Origin: Gymnodinialimonas phycosphaerae
Lineage (GTDB): Bacteria > Pseudomonadota > Alphaproteobacteria > Rhodobacterales > Rhodobacteraceae
NCBI RefSeq assembly: GCF_019195455.1
Contig: NZ_JAIMBW010000001.1
Coordinates: 2,046,001 to 2,110,000 of the forward strand
Direction: 5' to 3'
Length of the DNA: 64,000 nt
The translations under genes were made by a program, and so were the position numbers. Shown piece after piece: positions 27,228-35,103 of the stretch. The notes under the pieces were generated by a model. The model did no database searches. It was not told the DNA's origin and saw only the letters and a program-made list of their open reading frames with translations. How positions within the stretch are numbered: position 1 is the first letter of the stretch; every line of letters begins with the position of its first letter.

Positions 27228-29240
27228 CTACGGCGTGATGTCGACAGTCGTTTCCAGCGCATCAATCAGCGGTTGCAACGCGGCTTCATGGCGGCGCCAC
27301 CCGGCGACGGCGCTGGTGCCGATGGGCTGGCGCGCCTGGGCGAAGCTGAGGGTCTGGATGCGCCGCCCCGTCGCCTCGGGCGCGAGGCAGGCGTCATTCC
27401 ACGGCAGGCCGGTGGCGTCCAGAAGGGCGCGAATGTGGGGTTCAGGCTCTGCCGTCAGGGCCTCGTATTCCACGACGTGAACCCGGTCGGGCAGCGCGGC
27501 TTGCCAGAAGGCCGTGACCGCATCGTGCAGCCGGATGTAGCGCCCCATCGCCCGCAAATCATAGGCGTAGCGGTGCAATCCTTTGGGGAACATGTTTCGG
27601 AAAAGCGACAGGCCCACGTCGCGCGGATCCCGCTTGACCAGCACGAAATGCGCGCCGGGCAACGCCCGGGCGGCATGGCCGATGCGCGAGAAGGTGGCGA
27701 TGGCCTTGTCGGCGATCACCGGCGCGCCGCCCGTACGCCGATGCGCGGCTTCGAGGTAGCGCGCGCCCGCCGTGGCGAGCGTTTCGCTGGACAATGTATC
27801 GTGGCGAAGCGCCTCCAGCACCGGCGCGAGGGCACGGGAGAGGAACGGCATCTCGCCGCCCGCGGCCACCTTCGGATGAGCGGCGAGGATCGTCTCGATC
27901 AAGGTGGTGCCCGAGCGCGGCAGGCCGGTGACGAAGATCACCGGATCGGCGAGCCCCGTGGCAGAAAGATGCTTGAGGGCCTCCCACTCGGCAACCAAGG
28001 TGCGGGCCTCGGCCAGATCGGCGTCGAAGCCGTAGGGATAGGTTTTCGCCATCAAGCGGTTTGCCGTTTCCAGATGCGGGAAGACGGCATCGTGCTGGCC
28101 CAGATCGCCCCGCGCCTTGGCGCTTGCAAAATGCAGCGCGGCGCGGTCGTAGGGCTTGAGGTCGGGGCGCGCCAAGGCCGCATCGAGGCGCGGCAGAAGC
28201 GGGTCATCGGCGGTGATCTTGCGCCCGTTCATGTAGGCGCGGAAGGCCTCGCCGCCCGAGGGGTTGGCGTCGATGGCGGCACTCAGCGCGGCCTCTGCCG
28301 CCGGAAAATCGCCTGCGGATTGGTAAAGCTGCGCGCGGTGGGTCAGCAGGTCCGGCGTGGGGTTGGTCAGGGCGTGGTCAATCACCGCCTCGGCGCCCGT
28401 GATGTCGCCCGCCTCTTCCAGGGCCATGGCGGTACTGCGCAAGAGCGGCACGCGGGACGCGCCCGCCTTGATGGCGGCTTTCGCAGCGTCCAGCGCACGG
28501 TCGCCCTGCCCGGTTTGCGCCAGCGCCAAGGCCAGTTCCGCCGACCAGCGGGCGGATTTCGCGCCATGGCCGGCCAGCGCGGCTACGGCATCCTGGGGCC
28601 GGGCGATCTCGCGCAGAAGGCGGGCGCGGATCAGTGTGGCCTCCGGCATGTCCATCCCCGTCAGTGTCGCCTCCGCCAAGGTGGGGCGCGCGTCCGCCAG
28701 ATAGGCCCGCGCGAGGGCCAGGCGCGCCGGAACATGGGACGGGTCGCGGGTGGTCGCGGCCTCCAACGGGGCGGTGGCGGGTTTGGACAGCGCCAGGCGC
28801 GCCTCCCCCAATACATAGGCAGGCCAGAAAGCGGCGGGGGCCAGTTTGGCAAGCGTCAGGGCGCCTGCCTCGGCCTGATCGGCGCGGCCCGCCTTGAGCG
28901 CGGCCAGGATCGGGCGGACGTCGGCCTCGGACCCCAAGGGCACCTTGGCGCGCTGCGCCTCCTTCTCCAGCTTCACGCGGGCGCCGCCCCGCAACACACC
29001 GTGCAGACCCTGCCAGATCGCGGCCTCCTTCGGCTTGAGCTTCAGGGCGGCACGGAAGGCGGCTTCGGCCTGCTTGGGGTCGGTGCCCGCAAGGCAGCGG
29101 GCGCGTTGAAACAGCACCTCGGGGATATCGGATTTCAGCGCCAGAATGCGGTCATAGATCGCAAGCGCCGCCTCTGTCTGGCCCGCCTGCTGCGCGGCAA
29201 GCCCCTCTCGGTAGAGGGCGCCCAGATCGAGATTGGCCAT
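27228..29240 (-). CDS. TPR-containing sulfotransferase family protein
   Basis: A 670-residue protein. The first 400 residues are TPR-like helical repeats (LYREGLAAQQAGQTEAALAI opens them). The C-terminal sulfotransferase domain has the 5'-phosphosulfate loop FVTGLPRSGTTLIETILAAH and the 3'-phosphate region VLVKRDPRDVGLSLFRN. It would transfer sulfate from PAPS to an unknown acceptor, possibly a protein or glycan. There is no signal peptide, so it is cytoplasmic. It follows lrp by 3 bp on the same strand. The PAPS donor could come from the Sat-CysC gene 3 kb away. Confidence 0.88.
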   Translation of the reverse strand: MANLDLGALYREGLAAQQAGQTEAALAIYDRILALKSDIPEVLFQRARCLAGTDPKQAEAAFRAALKLKPKEAAIWQGLHGVLRGGARVKLEKEAQRAKVPLGSEADVRPILAALKAGRADQAEAGALTLAKLAPAAFWPAYVLGEARLALSKPATAPLEAATTRDPSHVPARLALARAYLADARPTLAEATLTGMDMPEATLIRARLLREIARPQDAVAALAGHGAKSARWSAELALALAQTGQGDRALDAAKAAIKAGASRVPLLRSTAMALEEAGDITGAEAVIDHALTNPTPDLLTHRAQLYQSAGDFPAAEAALSAAIDANPSGGEAFRAYMNGRKITADDPLLPRLDAALARPDLKPYDRAALHFASAKARGDLGQHDAVFPHLETANRLMAKTYPYGFDADLAEARTLVAEWEALKHLSATGLADPVIFVTGLPRSGTTLIETILAAHPKVAAGGEMPFLSRALAPVLEALRHDTLSSETLATAGARYLEAAHRRTGGAPVIADKAIATFSRIGHAARALPGAHFVLVKRDPRDVGLSLFRNMFPKGLHRYAYDLRAMGRYIRLHDAVTAFWQAALPDRVHVVEYEALTAEPEPHIRALLDATGLPWNDACLAPEATGRRIQTLSFAQARQPIGTSAVAGWRRHEAALQPLIDALETTVDITP

Positions 29241-29243
29241 GGC

Positions 29244-29744
29244 TCAGGCGATCTGCGCGAGGCGGTCTTCCATCACGTCGAAGGGCACGCCGGGCGCATC
29301 CTTGGCCCCCCGGATCACCAGCGACGTGCGGACGGAGGCCACGTTGGGGGCCGAGGTCAACTCTCCGGTCAGGAAGGTCTGGAACGACGAGAGGTCGGGG
29401 GCGACGCACTTCAGGATGAAATCGATCTCGCCGTTGAGCATGTGACATTCGCGAACCAAGGGCCAATCGTTGCACCGCTCTTCAAAGGCGGTCAGGTCGG
29501 CTTCGGCCTGGCTGGCAAGGCTGATCATTGCGAAAACCTGCACCTCGAACCCCAATTGGCGCGCGTCGACATCGGCATGGTAGCCCTTGATGTAGCCCGC
29601 GTCCTCCAGCGTGCGCACGCGGCGCAGACAGGGCGGCGCGGAAATGCCCACACGCTTGGCAAGTTCCACGTTGGTCATGCGACCATCGTCCTGCAATTCG
29701 GCCAGAATCTTCCGGTCGATCGGGTCGAGTTTGGTATGCGCCAT
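29244..29744 (-). CDS. lrp: Lrp/AsnC family transcriptional regulator
   Basis: A 166-residue Lrp-type regulator. The N-terminal helix-turn-helix DDGRMTNVELAKRVGISAPP and CLRRVRTLEDAGYIKGYHAD is followed by the RAM ligand-binding domain (VQVFAMISLASQAEADLTAF). ATG 29744 (MAHTKLDPID) has AGGGA 9 bases upstream; another ATG lies at 29762. It is divergent from trxB, the same pairing as in E. coli, and the intergenic region holds two TGCGCAA sites 21 bp apart. Confidence 0.92.
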   Translation of the reverse strand: MAHTKLDPIDRKILAELQDDGRMTNVELAKRVGISAPPCLRRVRTLEDAGYIKGYHADVDARQLGFEVQVFAMISLASQAEADLTAFEERCNDWPLVRECHMLNGEIDFILKCVAPDLSSFQTFLTGELTSAPNVASVRTSLVIRGAKDAPGVPFDVMEDRLAQIA

Positions 29745-29779
29745 AGGTGTCGTTCCCTGCATGTGCGGTTTTCAGATGA

Positions 29780-30925
<1,146 letters not shown>

Positions 30926-30964
30926 AGCGCCCCACCCTCGCGGAGCTTTAGCGTCTTGAGTGGC

Positions 30965-30997
30965 TTGTGCAGGCGGACGCGCCGACCGCCTGCACAA
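30965..30997 (+). terminator. Hairpin after trxB
   Basis: TTGTGCAGGCGG at 30965-30976 pairs perfectly with CCGCCTGCACAA at 30986-30997 around a 9-base loop. There is no T run, so it is an imperfect intrinsic terminator or an mRNA-stabilising hairpin. An AT-rich stretch with two AATTAAT copies follows and may hold the promoter of the next gene. Confidence 0.65.
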
Positions 30998-31104
30998 CAG
31001 AATTAATCCCCGATAATTTCAAATTAATTGGGCACTTTAGGCGCATTCCCGCCTCATTGCTTCGTCATCAAGGGTCATGTGTATCCAGTAAGTCGAGCAA
31101 ACAA

Positions 31105-31800
31105 ATGAACATCAAAGCGTATTTTGCGTCCGAGAACGGCGCCATATCAGTGGATTGGGTCGTCATGACCAGTGGCCTTGTGGGCCTTGGGTTGGCAACG
31201 GCCGGCGTCGTTTCAGGCGGTGTCGAAGGGGCCTCCAACAACATCTCCAACGCGCTGATCGGGCAAGACGTTTCAACCGCCTTCCAGTCCGCGTTCGTGG
31301 CCGCGACCGCCGCGTTGACGGCGACTTCCGTGTGGGATGATCCTAATGTGACGTCGCGGGAATTCGCGAATGTCGAGCAACTGTCGTTTTCCTCGGAGAT
31401 CGATTTCCAGACGACCGACGAAGGGATCATTTTCGAATCCGGGGGAACCGGGCGCGGGTTCATCCTCTATCAACATGATGGGATGCTCTATTTGCAGGCC
31501 GGTGACGGCAGTGGCACGGGGCCGGCGTCCAACCGGGGCGAAGCGTCGTGGCAGGTCACAGAGGGCACTTATACGATCGAAGGATCGATGGACGCCGATA
31601 ACGGGTTGGCGCTTTATGTGAACGGCACCCTTGTGGATCAATCCTCTTTCTCCAACCGGGACCTTTCCGGCGGCAACCACGGGTCCGTGGGCGGCGGCAC
31701 AAGTAGCGTCGCGCGCAACAGGGGCAACTTCAGCGCCACAAGCGAAGGCCATCCGGGCGTCACCGAAGTGGCGTTCTATGAGGACCAGACGATTCAGTGA
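31105..31800 (+). CDS. Type IVb pilin-like N-terminus fused to lectin/LamG-like domain
   Basis: A 231-residue protein, not a standard family by eye. The start MNIKAYFASENGAISVDWVV, followed by MTSGLVGLGLATAGVVSGGV, looks like an Flp/pseudopilin leader: a short charged leader ending in Gly, then AISVDWV with an acidic residue at mature position 5 and a hydrophobic helix. Residues about 95-231 (TDEGIIFESGGTGRGFILYQ, MLYLQAGDGSGTG, LALYVNGTLVDQSSF) resemble a concanavalin-like (LamG) beta-sandwich. It is probably surface-exposed. No tad or pil genes lie nearby. ATG 31105 has only a weak ribosome-binding site. Confidence 0.65.
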   Translation: MNIKAYFASENGAISVDWVVMTSGLVGLGLATAGVVSGGVEGASNNISNALIGQDVSTAFQSAFVAATAALTATSVWDDPNVTSREFANVEQLSFSSEIDFQTTDEGIIFESGGTGRGFILYQHDGMLYLQAGDGSGTGPASNRGEASWQVTEGTYTIEGSMDADNGLALYVNGTLVDQSSFSNRDLSGGNHGSVGGGTSSVARNRGNFSATSEGHPGVTEVAFYEDQTIQ

Positions 31801-31863
31801 ACGACGGATGCCGATGACCTGAGCCCGGCGGGCTTCCGCGCGATTTGAGCGCTTTCGGCAACA

Positions 31864-31931
31864 GTTTGTTCAAACTTGAACGAACCCCTTCCCATGCCCT
31901 GCCCTCCGTGACATACGTTCATCCGTGAACG
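31864..31931. promoter_or_regulatory. Two copies of GTTCA-N4-TGAAC upstream of the HTH-Sat-CysC gene
   Basis: GTTCA-AACT-TGAAC at 31868-31881 and GTTCA-TCCG-TGAAC at 31917-31930 are inverted repeats with identical arms and spacer length, 49 bp apart. The first has outer GTT/AAC half-sites at 31864 and 31885; the second extends to CGTTCA/TGAACG. They sit 19-86 bp before the ATG at 31950, whose product begins with a winged-helix domain. Autoregulation is inferred. Confidence 0.6.
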
Positions 31932-31949
31932 CAATCCGGACCGTGCCAA

Positions 31950-34025
31950 ATGCCTGCCCCTACCCCCGCCCCCCTGCCGGAAGATGATCTTCTCTTCCGC
32001 CTGCTGCGCCAGATCGATGTCGCGCCGGAAGGCTCGCAACGGGTGACAGCGCAGGCGATTGACGTCAGCCTTGGGCGGCTCAACGCGCTGTTGCGCGCGG
32101 TGTGCGATGCGGGACTGGTGCAGATTACCGCCAAGAACGGCCCCGACCGCCGCCAAAAGGTCAGCTATGCCCTGACGCCGCGCGGCGCGGCCCACAAATC
32201 AAAGCTGGCGGATCAGTTCCTTGCCCGCAAGTTCGATGAATATAACGCGCTCCACGCTGAATTGACCGGCAAGGCGCTTTCCCCCACAGCACTGAAAAAC
32301 AGGACCACGACAATGGCAGCCCCCCTCCACGCTCCGATCCCGGAACTCTTCGTCTCTTACGACAGCGCCCAGAAACTGAAGGTCGAGGCGGGCGAACTGC
32401 CGTCCTGGGACCTGACCGCGCGACAGGTCTGCGACCTGGAACTGCTGATGAACGGCGGCTTCAACCCGCTGAAAGGCTTCATGGGTGAGGCGGATTACAA
32501 CGGCGTGGTGGAGAACATGCGCCTGGAGGACGGCTCGCTTTGGCCGATGCCGATCACGTTGGACGTGTCGGAGGCATTTGCAGGCGGCGTTGAGCCCGGC
32601 CAGGACATCGCGCTGCGCGACGCGGAAGGCGTGATCCTGGCGATCCTGTCGATCAGCGACAAATGGCAGCCCAACAAGGGCGTTGAGGCTTTGAGGGTCT
32701 ACGGTGCCGATGACATCGCGCATCCGGCGGTGAACTACCTGCATAACGTCGCGGGGCCGATCTACCTGGGCGGCGCGATCACCGGCATCCAGCAGCCAGT
32801 GCACTACGATTTCCGCGCCCGCCGCGACACCCCGAATGAGCTGCGCGCCTATTTCCGCAAGCTTGGCTGGCGCAAGATCGTGGCGTTCCAGACCCGCAAT
32901 CCCCTGCACCGCGCGCACCAGGAGTTGACCTTCCGCGCCGCGAAGGAGGCACAGGCCAACCTGCTGATCCACCCCGTCGTGGGCCTGACCAAGCCCGGCG
33001 ATGTGGATCACTTCACCCGCGTGCGCTGTTACGAGGCGGTGCTGGACCAATACCCGGCGGCCACGACCACGATGAGCCTGCTCAATTTGGCGATGCGGAT
33101 GGCCGGCCCGCGCGAGGCCGTGTGGCACGGGTTGATCCGAAAGAACCATGGCTGCACCCACTTCATCGTCGGCCGCGACCATGCGGGGCCGGGCAAGAAC
33201 TCGGCCGGGGAAGATTTCTACGGCCCCTACGATGCGCAGGACCTGTTCCGCGAGCATCAGGAGGAAATTGGCATCGAAATGGTCGACTTCAAACACATGG
33301 TCTATGTGCAGGAGCGCGCCCAGTATGAGCCCGCCGATGAGATCATGGACAAGGACGACGTGACGATCCTCAATATCTCGGGCACCGAATTGCGTCGCCG
33401 CCTGCGCGAAGGGCTTGAGATCCCCGAATGGTTCAGCTTCCCGCAGGTTGTGAAGGAGCTTCGGCGGACGTCGCCGCCGCGCTCCAACCAGGGTTTCACG
33501 GTGTTCTTCACCGGGCTGTCCGGCTCGGGTAAATCAACGATCGCCAACGCGATCATGGTGAAACTGATGGAGCAAGGCGGGCGTCCGGTGACGCTGCTGG
33601 ACGGCGATGTGGTGCGCAAGAACCTGTCATCGGAGTTGGGGTTCAGCAAGGAGCACCGGGATCTGAACATCCGGCGGATTGGCTATGTGGCCTCGGAAAT
33701 CACCAAGAACGGCGGCATCGCGATCTGCGCGCCGATTGCGCCCTATACGGCGACGCGGCGGGCGGTTCGCGAAGAAATCGAGCAGTTCGGCGCGTTCATC
33801 GAGGTGCATGTAGCGACCTCTCTGGAGGAGTGTGAGCGGAGGGACCGGAAGGGGCTCTACAAGCTGGCGCGGGAAGGGAAGATCAAGGAATTCACCGGGA
33901 TCTCCGACCCCTATGAAGCGCCGACAGACGCCGAGCAGGTGGTGGATACCGAGGGGATGGACGTGGACTATTGCGCGCAGCAAGTGCTGTTGAAGCTGGA
34001 GAGCATGGGGTTGATCAAGGCTTGA
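31950..34025 (+). CDS. Winged-helix domain fused to sulfate adenylyltransferase / adenylylsulfate kinase
   Basis: One continuous frame of 691 codons. Residues 1-110 form a MarR-like winged helix (SQRVTAQAIDVSLGRLNALL then RAVCDAGLVQI), like the small regulators called EPS-associated. Residues 122-510 are ATP sulfurylase (AFQTRNPLHRAHQELTFRA with QTRNP and HRAH, then VGRDHAGPG), which makes APS. The last 180 are APS kinase (Walker A FTGLSGSGKST), which makes PAPS. ATG 32313, codon 122, has AGGA 9-10 bases upstream and would give a 570-residue Sat-CysC of the usual length, so both a fusion and a shorter protein are possible. Cytoplasmic. Confidence 0.9.
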   Translation: MPAPTPAPLPEDDLLFRLLRQIDVAPEGSQRVTAQAIDVSLGRLNALLRAVCDAGLVQITAKNGPDRRQKVSYALTPRGAAHKSKLADQFLARKFDEYNALHAELTGKALSPTALKNRTTTMAAPLHAPIPELFVSYDSAQKLKVEAGELPSWDLTARQVCDLELLMNGGFNPLKGFMGEADYNGVVENMRLEDGSLWPMPITLDVSEAFAGGVEPGQDIALRDAEGVILAILSISDKWQPNKGVEALRVYGADDIAHPAVNYLHNVAGPIYLGGAITGIQQPVHYDFRARRDTPNELRAYFRKLGWRKIVAFQTRNPLHRAHQELTFRAAKEAQANLLIHPVVGLTKPGDVDHFTRVRCYEAVLDQYPAATTTMSLLNLAMRMAGPREAVWHGLIRKNHGCTHFIVGRDHAGPGKNSAGEDFYGPYDAQDLFREHQEEIGIEMVDFKHMVYVQERAQYEPADEIMDKDDVTILNISGTELRRRLREGLEIPEWFSFPQVVKELRRTSPPRSNQGFTVFFTGLSGSGKSTIANAIMVKLMEQGGRPVTLLDGDVVRKNLSSELGFSKEHRDLNIRRIGYVASEITKNGGIAICAPIAPYTATRRAVREEIEQFGAFIEVHVATSLEECERRDRKGLYKLAREGKIKEFTGISDPYEAPTDAEQVVDTEGMDVDYCAQQVLLKLESMGLIKA
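32300..32315 (+). promoter_or_regulatory. Internal ribosome-binding site and ATG for Sat-CysC alone
   Basis: AGGA at about 32300-32303 precedes ATG 32313 by 9 bases. Translation here would give a protein beginning MAAPLHAPIPELFVSYDSAQ, the normal start of the bifunctional enzyme. It may be the old start codon, kept after the upstream regulator gene lost its stop. Confidence 0.5.
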
Positions 34026-34030
34026 GTTTG

Positions 34031-34062
34031 GGTGGGGTGCTCAAGCTTGAGCACCCCACCCA
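34031..34062. terminator. Perfect 32-bp palindrome after sat-cysC
   Basis: GGGTGGGGTGCTCAAG followed directly by its exact reverse complement CTTGAGCACCCCACCC. It lies 5 bases after the stop at 34025. The long GC stem would form a strong mRNA hairpin; the T-rich stretch starts only about 15 bases later. It could terminate transcription from either side. Confidence 0.65.
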
Positions 34063-34391
34063 TGCCTTTGAAAACGCTTTATTTTCGTATTTTCGTTAAG
34101 GTTTTAGTAGCCTTTGTGCGGGGTGTCGGGTGCTGTTTCCCTCGGCGCGGTTGTCCGTGACAGCGCGGCCCGCGTGGTGGGTCCGTTCAATGTCGTGGCA
34201 CTTCACGCCTACGGCTTTCCTGGCGGACCGATTGTGGTTCTTGCAGCGATTTCGGGGGGCGCGCGCGGCGACGTATACGCTCCGCGTCCTAACGAGGCGG
34301 CGCATACGGATATTTTTAAGAATGACGACCAAACAGACCGAGCGGGGGGCAAAGTCGAAGCGTCACACGCCTCCCGCACAGAGCGTGCATC

Positions 34392-34426
34392 TTGTCTGGA
34401 CAAAATGGACATTTTAGCCATATACT
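34392..34426 (+). promoter_or_regulatory. Promoter with two overlapping operator-like repeats before the antitoxin gene
   Basis: A sigma70-type promoter: TGGACA (34397-34402), an 18-bp spacer, then TATACT (34421-34426), about 20 bp before ATG 34448. Two inverted repeats lie on it: TTGTC-TG-GACAA (34392-34403) and AAAATG-GA-CATTTT (34402-34415). This matches autorepression by Phd/YefM antitoxins, which bind palindromes over their own promoter. Confidence 0.6.
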
Positions 34427-34447
34427 GATGGTTGAAAGGGGACGCCA

Positions 34448-34684
34448 ATGACTCGCGTTTCAGCCACAGAATTCAAGAACAACATCGGCGCGTTCAGTGA
34501 TGCGGCGATGGATCAGCCGGTAATCATCACCAGCCACCAACGGGATCGCTTGGTGTTGATGTCAGCGGAAGAATATCGCCGCCTGACCGGCACGGCGGAA
34601 GGTGCGAGAGGTGACGACAAGGCGCGGTTGCGCCGTATCGCGGACCGGCACGGCAGCACGCTGACGGAACTTTCCAAACGATGA
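34448..34684 (+). CDS. Type II antitoxin, Phd/YefM family
   Basis: A 78-residue antitoxin with the Phd/YefM DNA-binding fold (VSATEFKNNIGAFSDAAMDQ, then VIITSHQRDRLVLMSAEEYR) and a basic C-terminal tail expected to wrap the toxin. GGGG about 8-10 bases before ATG 34448 is the ribosome-binding site. Its stop overlaps the toxin ATG as ATGA, so the two genes were coupled. The toxin is now interrupted, leaving this as an apparently intact antitoxin and DNA-binding protein. Confidence 0.9.
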   Translation: MTRVSATEFKNNIGAFSDAAMDQPVIITSHQRDRLVLMSAEEYRRLTGTAEGARGDDKARLRRIADRHGSTLTELSKR

Positions 34685-35079
34685 CAGCGCCGAGATAGCT
34701 TTTTCGTGCAGAAGTTGAGGAACTTCAGGCCATCGCAATCGACAAGGACGGGGGGTTATCCGGCGGGCTGACCAGACCAGAACTCCTCGATTCCGCCCTT
34801 GCCAGGCCGAAGAACGACTACGCCTATTCGGGCGAGCGGGATATGTTCAACCTTGCATCGGCCCATGCGGAAGGGATCGCCCGGAACCATGCCTTTGCCG
34901 ATGCCAACAAGCGCACTGCGTTTTTGGCGGCGGCGCTGTTTTTGTTCGACAACGGCTTTGATCTTCAACCGGCCAAGGGCAGTGAACATGCGGACATGAT
35001 GGTTTCTCTTACGAGCAAGGACATCACGCGAGAGGATGCGGCCAAGCATCTGCGCGATCATTCCCGCAGCATGGCCTAG
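34681..35079 (+). pseudogene. Doc/Fic-type toxin gene with amber codon at position 6
   Basis: Doc toxins are Fic-fold kinases that phosphorylate EF-Tu. The frame from ATG 34681 reads M-T-A-P-R-stop-L-F-R and then a full Doc protein: TRPELLDSALARPKNDYAYS, then the Fic motif NHAFADANKRTAF (HxFxDxNKR) and FLFDNGFDL. The stop TAG at 34696-34698 stands where homologues usually have Trp (TGG). No other in-frame ATG, GTG or TTG occurs until ATG 34843, which would give a 78-residue fragment that keeps the Fic motif but lacks the N-terminal helices. Total length 132 residues, as in intact Doc. Confidence 0.82.
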
Positions 35080-35103
35080 ACCATAGGCTGAAGGATTGAG
35101 CTC

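Larger units (their letters stand above)
34026..34447. other. 422-bp intergenic region between sat-cysC and the toxin-antitoxin pair
   Basis: It begins with a perfect 32-bp palindrome (34031-34062), then an AT-rich stretch (34064-34110). The middle 270 bp hold short open frames on both strands but none with a ribosome-binding site or recognisable domain. The right end carries the antitoxin promoter and two operator-like repeats (34392-34426). Confidence 0.7.

Noticed and set aside
34114..34428. 104-codon frame upstream of the antitoxin
   Set aside because: It runs through the antitoxin promoter and operators, lacks a ribosome-binding site, and shows no domain.
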